A stretch of DNA of 64,000 nucleotides from Flavobacteriales bacterium UBA4466. Its GTDB lineage: Bacteria; Bacteroidota; Bacteroidia; Flavobacteriales_D; Crocinitomicaceae. The stretch is taken from positions 1 to 64,000 of the forward strand of contig CAJJBE010000004.1 of assembly GCA_905182335.1 (NCBI GenBank). The letters run 5' to 3'. This document shows positions 50,572-60,772 of the stretch, piece after piece; the first letter of the stretch is position 1, and each line of letters begins with the position of its first letter. A model generated the notes under the pieces. The model ran no database searches and was not told the DNA's origin. It saw only the letters and a list, made by a program, of their open reading frames with translations. Made by a program: the position numbers and the translations under genes.

Positions 50572-51708
50572 CTATTTCTTAGCGTTTTGAGAATCGTATT
50601 GGCAAAGGAGTTTAATTATACTACAATTCTTAACGGTATTGTATTCTTCAAGAAGCTGGGTTTTTCTACTTAAATTTTGCTCTATATCTATTGACTTGGC
50701 GAACGATTCGGTTATACATTGGATATATTCCTCGGATGTACTTGCTATGTGACAATAGCGACCTAAATGAGTTCCTTCAACCATTGATAGATTAACGACA
50801 ACAGCCCCGCTAAACTGTAACGCATTCAAAAGCTTTAACTTTAACCCTGTAGTTTGATTGGTATAGAATACATGAACTTTGGCTTCGGCAATAAAAGTAT
50901 TCATTTCCTCATTTGATGGTGATGCAATTAAATCAACATTGTATTGAGAGCAAAGGGTTTTTAGTTTTTTCGAAGGGCTTTTTCCTGCAATTTTAAAATC
51001 AATAGTACTTAGTTTAGAGCAGACGTTCTTTATCAACCATTCGGCAGCTTCTTCATTTTCCGACACGGATAAGTTTCCGTGAAAAAGCGCATATTCTTTG
51101 ATGAAAACGGCATTATTGCTTTGAATTTCTGGGAGTGATGCAGGGAGTAAATATGTGTTACTATTCAGCTGTTTGAAGTGTTCTAAGTCGTTGTGTTGAA
51201 TAACAAGTAATGCTGTTGCATGCGACAATTGAAACTCATACTTCGCTAATTTTTTAGCTTCACTGTTATAAAAGATAGATTGTAAACCACGCGCCCTAGC
51301 CGCTAATGCATTGTAATAATCATGCTCTATGTTATGACATCTAACGAGTTTAACTCTACCCTTTAACTGATCGTTGTTTAGAAATGCCGTAGTGTGTATG
51401 CCTTCAAATAAAATTGGCGAATTATCTAAGCTTAATTGTGACAACAAGGTTTTATTTGCTCTAGATTTAACAATGAATGGTGTTGAACTAAACCAATTGA
51501 GCATACTTTTTTTCCGCGAATAGTAAATGACGTTCCGTGCATACTTTTCCAGTTCTTTTTGCTCACCCCTTCCGTAGTCAAAACAATGTAGAGTAATCTT
51601 GAAGCCTAAGCTGTGTAATCCTTTAATGCGATAAAACATATCAATTGCCCCACCGTAATTTAACGGCAACGGAACATCCAATGCAATAATATGAATAGCG
51701 TTAGACAT
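50572..51708 (-). CDS. Glycosyltransferase (GT4-like)
   Basis: A 378-residue GT-B fold enzyme. N-terminal half: HIIALDVPLPLNYGGAIDMF (acceptor-side loop) and VRCHNIEHDYYNALA. C-terminal half: FHGNLSVSENEEAAEWLIKN, IDFKIAGKSPS and GLKLKLLNALQFSGAVVVNL (donor-binding). Its first 8 nt overlap the end of the glycosyltransferase gene upstream, so they form a two-gene unit probably making one surface polysaccharide or glycolipid. Donor and acceptor cannot be read. Confidence 0.8.
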   Translation of the reverse strand: MSNAIHIIALDVPLPLNYGGAIDMFYRIKGLHSLGFKITLHCFDYGRGEQKELEKYARNVIYYSRKKSMLNWFSSTPFIVKSRANKTLLSQLSLDNSPILFEGIHTTAFLNNDQLKGRVKLVRCHNIEHDYYNALAARARGLQSIFYNSEAKKLAKYEFQLSHATALLVIQHNDLEHFKQLNSNTYLLPASLPEIQSNNAVFIKEYALFHGNLSVSENEEAAEWLIKNVCSKLSTIDFKIAGKSPSKKLKTLCSQYNVDLIASPSNEEMNTFIAEAKVHVFYTNQTTGLKLKLLNALQFSGAVVVNLSMVEGTHLGRYCHIASTSEEYIQCITESFAKSIDIEQNLSRKTQLLEEYNTVKNCSIIKLLCQYDSQNAKK

Positions 51709-52822
51709 GTGGGTAAATGGTCTTTAATATTTCTGTTTCTGTTTCCCAGTTTTCAATGTTCGCTGCAATTTTACAGTTGTCTTTATAGCGATTAAGAAGA
51801 GACGGGTTCTCGAATAAGTTAGCTAGTTTTTTAGCCAACGTTTCAGGTGTGAATTCAGTTAGAATTTCACCAATAGTATGCTTTTTAATGACTGCAGAAA
51901 CCTCTTTAATATCTGTTGCAACAACAGCGGTTTGTGTATGCATATAATCGAATACTTTGTTCGGTAAAGAAAGCTGGTAATTTAGATTTGATGGTTTATC
52001 TAAGGTTAATCCTATATCAGCAAAATGGGTGTAGTTCATCATAATGTGATAAGGCTTTTTACCATAAAACAATACTTTTTTACTCAGCTCAAGTTCAAGC
52101 ACACTAACTTTCAATTGAGCAACAACATCACCATCGCCAACAATCATTAGCACAGCATCAAGATGCACCATTGCCTCAAGAGCTTCTTCTGCACCACGGT
52201 CAACATTTATACCGGCGCCTTGAAGTATGATTAGATTTTTATCTTCTGGAATACCCAACTCTGATTTGTTAAGGATAGTTTTTGGATTCCATCGTTTTGA
52301 AATGTTTCGAACTACCTTAACATTGGTGTTATATTTTTTTCTGTAGATATCCGCTATTGATTGATTAACTGTATAAACAGTCTTTAGTTTAGGAAAGATA
52401 TAATGTTCAATACTCAGCCATAATTTTTGAACTTTTGGTCGATTAATTAGCTCAGGGACTTCTGTGAAATATTCATGCGAATCGTAAACCAATTTACATT
52501 TCGGTTTTAGCTTACTTGCCATATAATTTGCAAGAAGTGTGTCTAGGTCATTTGAAACGAGAAGATCAGCACGTTTAAATATTAAAAACAAGCACAGCCT
52601 TAGATTAAAGAAAGCATAAAATTTAGCACCTGTCTCAAAGCGCAAATTGAAGCGCTTCGTTTTATATGGCCGTTGATCAAGGGAAACACTTGACTTTCTT
52701 TTTCTCCCCACTAAAAGTACATCATAACCCTGTTCAACGAGGAACATACAGACTTTATTCACACGGTTATCCGTGTATAAATCATTGGTTACTGAAACTA
52801 TTGCCCTGGGTGTTTTCGACAT
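51701..52822 (-). CDS. Glycosyltransferase family 4
   Basis: A 373-residue GT4 enzyme. Start at the second ATG (52822), which leaves 4 nt after a TAAATTTG box (52827-52834); an ATG at 52825 would leave only one. N-terminal VSVTNDLYTDNRVNKVCMFL and LVYDSHEYFTEVPELINR are the acceptor-side motifs. C-terminal LIILQGAGINVDRGAEEALE, AVLMIVGDGDVVAQLK and SLPNKVFDYMHTQTAVVAT are the donor-site motifs, with conserved acidic residues. First gene of a two-glycosyltransferase unit with 8-nt overlap. Confidence 0.88.
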   Translation of the reverse strand: MSKTPRAIVSVTNDLYTDNRVNKVCMFLVEQGYDVLLVGRKRKSSVSLDQRPYKTKRFNLRFETGAKFYAFFNLRLCLFLIFKRADLLVSNDLDTLLANYMASKLKPKCKLVYDSHEYFTEVPELINRPKVQKLWLSIEHYIFPKLKTVYTVNQSIADIYRKKYNTNVKVVRNISKRWNPKTILNKSELGIPEDKNLIILQGAGINVDRGAEEALEAMVHLDAVLMIVGDGDVVAQLKVSVLELELSKKVLFYGKKPYHIMMNYTHFADIGLTLDKPSNLNYQLSLPNKVFDYMHTQTAVVATDIKEVSAVIKKHTIGEILTEFTPETLAKKLANLFENPSLLNRYKDNCKIAANIENWETETEILKTIYPHV

Positions 52823-52895
52823 CATTCAAATTTAACAGAAAAAGTAGACTGTTACTAGTCTTCATTTTGAAAACACTAACGTTAAAAACAAAGAT

Positions 52896-55800
52896 TTAGT
52901 TTAATTTCAAAACACGCTCCAAACGACTGTATGCATCTGTCAAGGTTTTAACATCAGAATAGATGATTCTTAGACGATCATTTTTTTCGCTTAATTTAAC
53001 CTCCATAGGGTGTTTTTGCATGAAATCTAAAACCTTTGTAAAACTTGGAGAGTCATAAAATTTAGATTGCGAATTTGCAATGAAGTACCCAATCATTTTA
53101 TTTGATTTAAGAACTAGTTTTTCAACCCCAATCTCTTCAGCTAACCATCTAAGCTTGAATGATAAGATAAGCTCCTCTACAGGCTTTGGGATAGGCCCAA
53201 ATCGATCGATTAACTGATTTACGAATACAATAAGAGCAGCTTCGTTCTTGACATTATCCATTTGTTGATACAAGCTCAAACGTTCAGCAACACTATTGAC
53301 ATAATCGTCAGGAATTCGAACCTCAAGGTCAGTTTCAAGAATGCAATCTTTAACAAAGCTTGTTAATTGATCACTGTTTCGCTCTTCGAATAATTCCTTA
53401 AATTCTCCTTCGCGAAGCTCGTCAATGGCCTCATTCAATATTTTCTGATACATCTCAAAGCCAATATCTGCAATGAAACCACTTTGCTCTCCTCCAAGCA
53501 TGTTTCCAGCCCCTCTAATGTCTAAATCCTTCATGGCAATATTGAAGCCTGAACCTAAGTCAGAGAATTGTACAAGCGCATCTAATCGTTTTCTAGCTTC
53601 AGATGTCATTACACTTTGTGGCGGAGCAATTAAGTAGCAGAATCCTTTTTTATTTGAGCGCCCCACACGCCCTCTTAATTGGTGAAGATCACTAATTCCG
53701 AAGTTATTGGCTTGATTGATTATTATCGTGTTGGCATTAGAAATATCAATTCCTGATTCAATAATCGTTGTCGCTAAAAGTACATCGAACTCATGATTGA
53801 TGAAGCCCATCATGATTTTTTCTAGTGCTTTACCATCCATTTGACCATGTCCAATGGCAACTCGAACTCCAGGGCAAAGACGCTGCAGCATCCCTGAAAC
53901 TTCAGTGATATTTTGTAGGCGATTATGAACGAAAAAAACTTGACCGCCACGACTGACTTCATAAGAAACAGCATCACGAATCATCTCTTCATCGAAAGTC
54001 ACAATTTCAGTTAAAACGGGCTGTCTATTAGGCGGGGGAGTATTAATTATACTTAAGTCGCGCGCACCCATCAATGAGAATTGAAGTGTCCTCGGAATCG
54101 GTGTTGCTGTTAGTGTAAGCGTATCGACCGTTGCACGGAGGGTTTTCAATTTGTCTTTTACAGCTACCCCAAATTTTTGCTCTTCATCAATAATAATTAA
54201 GCCAAGTTCTTTGAACTGAACTCGTTTGGCGACAATTGCATGTGTTCCGATGAGGATGTCTATTTCTCCATCAGCCAACCTCTTTAGTGTCTCTGTAACT
54301 TGCTTTGCGGATTTAAAGCGATTAATATAATCTACATTACACGGGAAATCCTGTAATCGTTCTTTAAAACTACGATAATGCTGTAAAGACAAAATAGTTG
54401 TTGGAACTAGAATTGCAACTTGCTTATTGTCTGCAACAGCCTTAAATGCAGCTCGAACGGCAATCTCCGTTTTGCCAAAACCAACATCTCCACAGACTAG
54501 CCTATCCATAGGAGTGTTTGACTCCATGTCCTCCTTAACAGCAATTGTTGTTTTCAGTTGATCAGGAGTATCTTCATACATAAATGAAGCTTCTAGCTCA
54601 TTTTGTAAGTAGGAATCTTCACTAAACGCGAATCCCGGCTGTGACTTTCGCTTAGCATATAATTTTATAAGATCGAAAGCAAGCTCCTTAATTTTATTCT
54701 TCGTTTTATTTTTAAGCTTAGCCCAAGTTTGCGTACCAAGCTTGTTCATTTTCGGTGCGCCTCCATCTTTACTTGTAAACTTCGAAATTCGATGTAAGGA
54801 GTGAATACCGACGTAAAGCACATCATTATCACGATAGATTAAGCGGATCGCCTCTTGGGGTTTTCCGTTGACATCAATTGTTTCAAGCCCAGAGAATTTT
54901 CCAACCCCATGATCTATATGCGTTACGTAATCACCACGTTGTAGGTCATAAAGTTCTTTAAGGGTAAGCGCTTGTTTAGCTTGCCGGAAACCTTCTTTTA
55001 ACCTAAATCGATGATAACGCTCAAATAGTTGGTGATCTGTATAGCAAATAATTTTATTATCAGGAGAAATGAAGCCTTCGTGAAGGGCAAGATTAAGGGG
55101 TTGAAACATAACCTCTTTGTTTATATCCTCAAAAATCTGATAAAGACGATCAATTTGTTTCGGTTGATTTGAAAAAATCAAATTTGTTGAGCCCAATTTT
55201 GTCCTATTTACTAAATCCTCAGATAGGAGATCAAAGTTCTTGTTAAAACTTGGCTGCGGAGTAAAGTTAAAATCAATAACCGTGGCATTTTTGAAATATT
55301 GATCAGAGCCAAACTCAATGATAGAGTAGGCATCAAATGTTTCTTTTAAATCTGTTGGGTGTAAGAATAAATGTGCTGGAATTGTAGGGATAACCGATGT
55401 TTCTATTGCATTATATATTTTTACAGCTTTTTTATATTCGTTATCTATTTGACTTTTTATTTGTTCCACTGAAGATGCCCACACTGTTACATTTTCACCT
55501 ACAAAGTCGAAAAAAGAGACGTTACCTTGGCGAATCATTTCACCTTGAATATTAGGAATTATATTGAAGTATTGATGTGTGTTGATCGAAAGCTGAGTAC
55601 TTGCATCAAAGGTTCTTATACTTTCAACTTCATCCCCAAAGAATTCAATTCTATATGGATTGTCATTTGAAAAAGAGAATACATCAATGATTCCCCCGCG
55701 AATTGAAAACTGCCCCGGTTCATAAACGAAATCTACGCGTTCAAACCCTTCTTCTAGTAATGTTTCATTAATGAAATCAATAGAGTAGGTTTTCGAAACT

Positions 55801-56237
55801 TCTACTTTAAGGGTGCTTTTTATCAGGCTTTTTTGAGACGGAACTTTTTCGAAAAGGGCTTTAGGGTATGTAACTACCCATGTATTTCGTCCTTTACTTA
55901 TTTTTTCTAAAACCTCTGCGCGTGCAACAACATTAGCGTTGTCAGTTTTCTCAAGTTCATAAGGTACTCGATATGATGCGGGGTAGAAAAGTATATGAGA
56001 GTTGTTAGGGTTTAATCCTTCAAGGTCATTTAAAAAATATGCGGCTTGTTCTTTGTCTTCTAGGATAAAAACATGATTTCCAGGAGATTGATCTGCAACG
56101 CAAGAAGCACAGATTGATTTGGACGAACCCACTTGTCCTCTCCATTTAATCTTTACTCCAATAACTTGAAGGGCATTCGCTGTGGAATCAATTTGGCCGG
56201 ACTTAGAAAAAGCTGACTTTAACTCTTTTACGTCCAT
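52896..56237 (-). CDS. mfd: Mfd, transcription-repair coupling factor
   Basis: Removes RNA polymerase stalled at DNA damage and recruits UvrA. 1113 residues, full length. N-terminal UvrB-like region (about 40-330; DYRV-type ELEKTDNANVVARAEVLEKI). CarD-like RNAP-interacting domain (about 400-470; LYDLQRGDYVTHIDHGVGKF). Translocase: Walker A LVCGDVGFGKTEIAVRAAFK, LVPTTILSLQHYRSF, DEEQ-box IIIDEEQKFGV, LTLTATPIPRTLQFSLMGAR and QLRGRVGRSNKKGFCYLI. TRCF C-terminal domain ends the protein. It begins 5 nt after fbp, so the two are co-transcribed. Confidence 0.97.
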   Translation of the reverse strand: MDVKELKSAFSKSGQIDSTANALQVIGVKIKWRGQVGSSKSICASCVADQSPGNHVFILEDKEQAAYFLNDLEGLNPNNSHILFYPASYRVPYELEKTDNANVVARAEVLEKISKGRNTWVVTYPKALFEKVPSQKSLIKSTLKVEVSKTYSIDFINETLLEEGFERVDFVYEPGQFSIRGGIIDVFSFSNDNPYRIEFFGDEVESIRTFDASTQLSINTHQYFNIIPNIQGEMIRQGNVSFFDFVGENVTVWASSVEQIKSQIDNEYKKAVKIYNAIETSVIPTIPAHLFLHPTDLKETFDAYSIIEFGSDQYFKNATVIDFNFTPQPSFNKNFDLLSEDLVNRTKLGSTNLIFSNQPKQIDRLYQIFEDINKEVMFQPLNLALHEGFISPDNKIICYTDHQLFERYHRFRLKEGFRQAKQALTLKELYDLQRGDYVTHIDHGVGKFSGLETIDVNGKPQEAIRLIYRDNDVLYVGIHSLHRISKFTSKDGGAPKMNKLGTQTWAKLKNKTKNKIKELAFDLIKLYAKRKSQPGFAFSEDSYLQNELEASFMYEDTPDQLKTTIAVKEDMESNTPMDRLVCGDVGFGKTEIAVRAAFKAVADNKQVAILVPTTILSLQHYRSFKERLQDFPCNVDYINRFKSAKQVTETLKRLADGEIDILIGTHAIVAKRVQFKELGLIIIDEEQKFGVAVKDKLKTLRATVDTLTLTATPIPRTLQFSLMGARDLSIINTPPPNRQPVLTEIVTFDEEMIRDAVSYEVSRGGQVFFVHNRLQNITEVSGMLQRLCPGVRVAIGHGQMDGKALEKIMMGFINHEFDVLLATTIIESGIDISNANTIIINQANNFGISDLHQLRGRVGRSNKKGFCYLIAPPQSVMTSEARKRLDALVQFSDLGSGFNIAMKDLDIRGAGNMLGGEQSGFIADIGFEMYQKILNEAIDELREGEFKELFEERNSDQLTSFVKDCILETDLEVRIPDDYVNSVAERLSLYQQMDNVKNEAALIVFVNQLIDRFGPIPKPVEELILSFKLRWLAEEIGVEKLVLKSNKMIGYFIANSQSKFYDSPSFTKVLDFMQKHPMEVKLSEKNDRLRIIYSDVKTLTDAYSRLERVLKLN

Positions 56238-56242
56238 ATAGG

Positions 56243-57247
56243 TTATTTAATGAAGCTCATAGCTTGCTCCATCATTATTTTAGATCCAACAAAATAAGAC
56301 ACACGCTGGTGTAAGCGTTCAGGCTTAATGCTTAATACGCGTTCTCTGCCATTCGTTGCCAATCCGCCTGCTTGTTCAGCAATAAAGGCCAAAGGATTAC
56401 ATTCATATAATAAACGTAGCTTCCCTTCAGGGTCTGTTATTGTATCAGGATAAATGTAAATCCCTCCTTTGATTAAATTCCTATGGAAGTCAGCTACTAA
56501 AGAACCTATATATCTTCCAGAGTATGGGCGACTTGCACCAGGCAATGTCTGTTGGCAATACGTCTCGATGTATTTTTTAATACCAGACTCGCAAATATTT
56601 ACGTTTCCTTCATTCATCGCATAAATCCTACCATTTTCCGGCATTTTCATGTCAGGATGAGACAAGCAAAACTCACCCGTAGAAGGGTTTAAAGTAAAAC
56701 CGTTAACACCTTTCCCTGTGGTATAAACCAACATTGTTGAAGAGCCATAAAGAACATATCCTGCTGTAACTTGGTCGTCCCCCGATTGAAGCATATCCTC
56801 TAGCGTTGACTCTGTTCCAACCTCACTCTTTCTTCTATAAATAGAAAAAATTGTTCCAATAGAGACATTAACATCAATATTTGAAGAACCGTCTAGTGGA
56901 TCAAATAATACCACATATTTCCCTTTTTTTGAAAATTCTGAGGTAAATGGCATGAAATCATCATTTTCTTCAGAAGCAATCCCACAAACCTCACCTCCAG
57001 CTTTAAATATATCTATGAAAGCCTTGTCAGCAATCACATCAAGGTTTTGTTGTTCCTCCCCCTGAATATTTGTGCTTCCATGAGCCCCTAGAATATCTTC
57101 CATCAATCCTGCTCTACGAATATCTTTGCTTACCTCTTTAGAAGCAATCGCAATATCACTTAATAATCGTGACAACTCACTTGATGGATAAGGAAAATCT
57201 GATTGTCTGTTCATAATAAACTCATGAAGAGGCGTAAGTTTTGGCAT
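56243..57247 (-). CDS. fbp: Fructose-1,6-bisphosphatase class I
   Basis: Gluconeogenic hydrolysis of fructose 1,6-bisphosphate. 334 residues. The metal-site motif [20 protein letters not shown] is intact, along with [45 protein letters not shown] and [20 protein letters not shown]. Upstream of mfd with a 5-nt gap. The 242-bp gap on its 5' side contains the terminator of the next gene (57421-57450). No clear -7/-33 pair was found. Confidence 0.97.
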   Translation of the reverse strand: MPKLTPLHEFIMNRQSDFPYPSSELSRLLSDIAIASKEVSKDIRRAGLMEDILGAHGSTNIQGEEQQNLDVIADKAFIDIFKAGGEVCGIASEENDDFMPFTSEFSKKGKYVVLFDPLDGSSNIDVNVSIGTIFSIYRRKSEVGTESTLEDMLQSGDDQVTAGYVLYGSSTMLVYTTGKGVNGFTLNPSTGEFCLSHPDMKMPENGRIYAMNEGNVNICESGIKKYIETYCQQTLPGASRPYSGRYIGSLVADFHRNLIKGGIYIYPDTITDPEGKLRLLYECNPLAFIAEQAGGLATNGRERVLSIKPERLHQRVSYFVGSKIMMEQAMSFIK

Positions 57248-57420
57248 AAAGCTTAATTTTTAGCAAATATCGGTAAAATCAATTAGTTGACCGCAGTTGA
57301 AATCTAAGAATTCCAAATAAAAATATTTTATCACCAGCGAAGTTATTATTGACTATTATGAGCATGGTAAATGAGAACAGTGTTCAACAATAAATGTTGT
57401 GGGATAATCAGGGGAATAAA

Positions 57421-57450
57421 AAAACCGGGAAGATCATTCTTCCCGGTTTT
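57421..57450 (-). terminator. Strong terminator of the T9SS secreted protein gene
   Basis: Perfect 13-pair stem AAAACCGGGAAGA / TCTTCCCGGTTTT with a four-base loop and T run on the minus strand, 40 nt after the stop of the 57490 gene. The most stable hairpin in the window. Confidence 0.92.
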
Positions 57451-57489
57451 AAATAAAATGCCTTGACTAATTGAGTCAATATGTATTTC

Positions 57490-59400
57490 TTATTTTATAA
57501 CAACTCTCTCTAATAAAGAGCCATTTTGATTAGAAACCTCTACCAAGTAGATGCCAGTTCCTTTAGATGTTAAATCGATTGTAGTTGAATTTTCAGCTTC
57601 TTTTGTTGTTACAACTTTACCAACCATGTCATAAACTACGATTGTGTTTGCGGTAGCGTTGGCATTAGTAATGTTAATTAAACCAGTTGATGGATTAGGG
57701 TAAATAGAAACACCAGTTAATGTGTTTTCGTTAAGTCCAGCCCCAACGTCACCAGTTAACAATCTAATTCCTAAAGCAACCCCGTTAGTGTAAGCTTGAT
57801 CACCAGGGATGTAGATAGCAGACGCATCAAAAGGCTGAGCAACTGTTTCATCATCAGCGATACGAACGTCATTTGTATTAAGGTTACTGTATAATTCAAC
57901 AGCAGCATAATAAACCCCAGGCATTACAGGTGCATGAGGAGCAAAATTAACATCAATGTATCCAGCAGCAATATCAGCAGTAGAAACTAAACCAACCTCA
58001 GTTGTGTATAAAGAAGTCATATCACCTACCCAGAAAGTAGATGTATCTTTAATAGAGCCATAAACTTCTGCGCCTGCAGCAGTCCCTGAAGCCAAAACTA
58101 CTCTTAAACCAGCAACATTAGCACTGGCTTTTATGTGGTATAAAGTAGCACAAACTAATCCGTCTTCACCACCTGTGAAAGAATCTGTACCTATAGAACC
58201 AATATTAACGCCAGTTGTATAAACACCTATACCATCTTGAGAATAAACAGTCATAGGATTGCCAGGAGCAGAAGGCCCTGTAATTTCAAATTCCCTAGCT
58301 CCGGTATTATTATAGAATTCTGCGCCAGCAGTTTCGCCATCAGAGACAACAGTATAAGTCCCAGTATAAACAGCAGGAGTTAGTGTTAAACCTTCAATAG
58401 CTTCAACACTATACGTAGAGTCTGATTCGATTAAAGCTAAAGTTGGATTAGATGTGAACGAACCGAAATCAGCAGTCAAGGTTGTGTTAATAGCGTCGTT
58501 AGCCCCTCCGTTATAAACACCAGAACCTACTATGTAGCTAGCGTCAACTTGATCAGAAGGAGTTCTTCCATACTCAACACCACTGTTGTTTTCACCAATG
58601 ATGTAAGCAGAGTTCATCTGAATATCATCAGAAGGAAGTTCAACAATTTCAATATCATCCATTACCCAGAAATAATGAGAGCTACCAGACCCAACACCGT
58701 CCCAAGTAAACTTAAGCATAACTGTGTTACCAGCGGCTTCTCCAGAAATGTTAGCTGCGATATCATAAGAACCTGTAGTAACATGTGCACCATCATTTGT
58801 ACTAACTGCACCAGGAATTAAGTCTATTGGAGTTCCCCATGTAGCACCTGCATCAGAAGAAACAGATACATTAATATTATGAGTTGTAGCACAGCACCAT
58901 CTGAAGTCTTGCTGCATTGTTAATTTTGCCGATAGGGCTCCTGTAAGATCAATTTCAGGAGAAATTAATTCACCTGTTAAATTGATGTAGTTTGGAGTTA
59001 CTGGAAAGTTTACTGAATCAGCATCAAATAGCATATAGCCATTTGCTGAAGTACTTGAAGCGAAAGCAGGAGCATTATCAGACCATTCACCGCTCGTAGT
59101 AGAAAAGCTATGTTTCCAAACATCACCGTTAGCGCCACCTGTAGTCCAATCCCCATTAGAAGTTGTAAAAGTTGGTCCTGCAGTAGACGCTGGGCCTGTA
59201 ACTCCAGATATTCCAAAGTCTTCACTCCAAAGCACAGCTTTAGTAGAGTAATTAATTGGGTTTAATTTTTGTTTTTCCTTAGCAATTGAAGGAGAAAGTT
59301 GATTTAACCCTCTAAAAGAGTGTGGTGTTGTCAGGCTTTGTCCAACAGCTCCATTTACCGCAAATCCTGCAAAAATTAAGCTTAAGTAGATTTTTTTCAT
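57490..59400 (-). CDS. T9SS type A secreted multi-domain protein
   Basis: A 636-residue protein with signal peptide (MKKIYLSLIFAGFAVNGAVG). Residues about 50-255 hold a beta-sandwich with MAM- or choice-of-anchor-like features (LWSEDFGISGVTGPAS ... HYFWVMDDIEIVELP). Middle domains (about 260-540) are acidic and beta-rich with no recognised family. The last ~80 residues are a full type A sorting domain (GVSIYPNPSTGLINITNANA, TIVVYDMVGKVVTT, GIYLVEVSNQNGSL). Secreted to the surface. The promoter is at 59424-59454 and a strong terminator at 57421-57450, which suggests high expression. Probably monocistronic. Confidence 0.88.
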   Translation of the reverse strand: MKKIYLSLIFAGFAVNGAVGQSLTTPHSFRGLNQLSPSIAKEKQKLNPINYSTKAVLWSEDFGISGVTGPASTAGPTFTTSNGDWTTGGANGDVWKHSFSTTSGEWSDNAPAFASSTSANGYMLFDADSVNFPVTPNYINLTGELISPEIDLTGALSAKLTMQQDFRWCCATTHNINVSVSSDAGATWGTPIDLIPGAVSTNDGAHVTTGSYDIAANISGEAAGNTVMLKFTWDGVGSGSSHYFWVMDDIEIVELPSDDIQMNSAYIIGENNSGVEYGRTPSDQVDASYIVGSGVYNGGANDAINTTLTADFGSFTSNPTLALIESDSTYSVEAIEGLTLTPAVYTGTYTVVSDGETAGAEFYNNTGAREFEITGPSAPGNPMTVYSQDGIGVYTTGVNIGSIGTDSFTGGEDGLVCATLYHIKASANVAGLRVVLASGTAAGAEVYGSIKDTSTFWVGDMTSLYTTEVGLVSTADIAAGYIDVNFAPHAPVMPGVYYAAVELYSNLNTNDVRIADDETVAQPFDASAIYIPGDQAYTNGVALGIRLLTGDVGAGLNENTLTGVSIYPNPSTGLINITNANATANTIVVYDMVGKVVTTKEAENSTTIDLTSKGTGIYLVEVSNQNGSLLERVVIK

Positions 59401-59423
59401 AATTTTTTAGCTTTAAATATTAT

Positions 59424-59454
59424 CAAATATATAATAAACAAGCTAGAAAGGCAA
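59424..59454 (-). promoter_or_regulatory. Promoter of the T9SS type A protein gene
   Basis: Minus strand TTG (59452-59454), 20-bp spacer, TATATTTG (59424-59431), an exact -7 box 23 nt before the ATG. Confidence 0.75.
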
Positions 59455-59473
59455 TTTTTCATGAAACCGAGCG

Positions 59474-60244
59474 TCATATGTCTTTTAAAAACGGCAATTT
59501 TTCATGAATTAACTCTAAATCAGTTGACTCTATGATAAATGTCTTTATAGATTCTATATCGTTAATTAGCTTCATTTCCTCTCCAAGAGGCGAAATTAGT
59601 TGAGAATCACCGATATAATGATTGTTTTTTTGATCTAGACCAACTCGATTGGCCGCCAAAACATAACATTGATTTTCAACAGCTCTTGCTTTTAAAAGCA
59701 CATTCCAATGACTCGCTCGTTAACTTGGCCAATTAGCAACATAAAGAATAGCGTCATATGCCGCGCGTTGGTTCGGTAGTATTCGATTCCTTACAATTTC
59801 AGGGAACCTCAAATCATAGCAAATTTGTAACTGAAGGTTCCATCCCAGATATTGTACAATAGTTTCTGAACCTCCAGCAGTGAAAAATGTATCCTCTCCT
59901 GCCAAGCAAAACAATTTTCGTTTGTCATAGGAGCGAACTTCACCATTAGGGGAAACAAAAACACCTCTATTATATACGGCATCATTTTCCTTTATAATAA
60001 ATGAAGTGTAGATGGCGGCATTTTTGTTTTTTGCTAAACGCTTAAGCCACTGTATGCTATTACTCTCAACATACTTCTCTTTTAGACCCGTGGTATTCAT
60101 GCTAAATCCAGTTTGAAACATTTCTGGCAGCAAAATAAGATCGGTTTCTACACTTTGTAATAGCAGGGTATAATTTGAAAAGTTTGCTTCCTTATCTTCA
60201 CAGATTTGATTTGCCTGAACAAGTGTTACTCTTAAATCTTGCAT
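59474..60244 (-). pseudogene. Nitrilase-family (omega-amidase-like) gene with one in-frame stop
   Basis: The frame runs 60244 to 59720, meets a TAA (59720-59722), and continues open in the same frame to 59474. Across the break the sequence is NWPS-stop-RASHWNVLLKARAVENQ, where relatives have a residue such as Lys or Glu, so one substitution explains it. The nitrilase triad is present before the stop: Glu in LLPEMFQTGF, Lys in YDKRKLFCLAGE, Cys in LQICYDLRFPEI. After the stop, QCYVLAANRVGLD and the C-terminal strand remain intact. Such enzymes hydrolyse alpha-ketoglutaramate-type amides. Read-through, a sequencing error or recent inactivation are all possible. Confidence 0.8.
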
Positions 60245-60275
60245 AATAGCTCTGTAGGGTTGTGGTTAAATTAGA

Positions 60276-60695
60276 TTAACATTCATTCATGAAAACACTG
60301 GCAGCACTCATTAGAAACAATAGTGTCCAGCTAACGGTTCTAACCCAATTGCTTTGTGTTAAATTATTTAATAGTTTGTGAGAAGATTTTCCTAGTGAAA
60401 TTTGTTTGTGTATCGGAGCAAACTTCAACAAGGTAATACCCCAGAGAAAAATAACCAAAACGATACTACTAAATGTGTATATGTTTTGTGTGATAAATAC
60501 CTGAAAAATTGTAATACTCAACTGCCCAAGCATTAGGGGTAATACAATAATAGCGATTGCTTTTGTATAGCGCTCATGCCAATCGAGTATTTCCTTGGTA
60601 GGATAAAAGAGAAAACTAGGGTAAATAATAAGTTGAGTCATCCATATTAAAACAAAGAGTCCAAAATCTAATACTAATCGTGTGATGTCAATCAT
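60276..60695 (-). CDS. Four-helix membrane protein of unknown function
   Basis: A 139-residue protein with four hydrophobic segments (about 6-25, 45-65, 75-92, 117-135). Polar residues between helices include DWHERYTKAI and KFAPIHKQISLGKSSHKLLN. It looks like a small integral membrane protein found in Flavobacteriales. No enzyme motif is visible. It lies just upstream of the interrupted nitrilase gene on the same strand (31-nt gap) and is divergent from the FAD oxidoreductase. Confidence 0.65.
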   Translation of the reverse strand: MIDITRLVLDFGLFVLIWMTQLIIYPSFLFYPTKEILDWHERYTKAIAIIVLPLMLGQLSITIFQVFITQNIYTFSSIVLVIFLWGITLLKFAPIHKQISLGKSSHKLLNNLTQSNWVRTVSWTLLFLMSAASVFMNEC

Positions 60696-60772
60696 AAAAT
60701 AACTATAGGTTTTGTTACAAATTGCGAATTTATTTGTGGTAATTTTACAAATAATTTTTTAATTAAAGTAGC

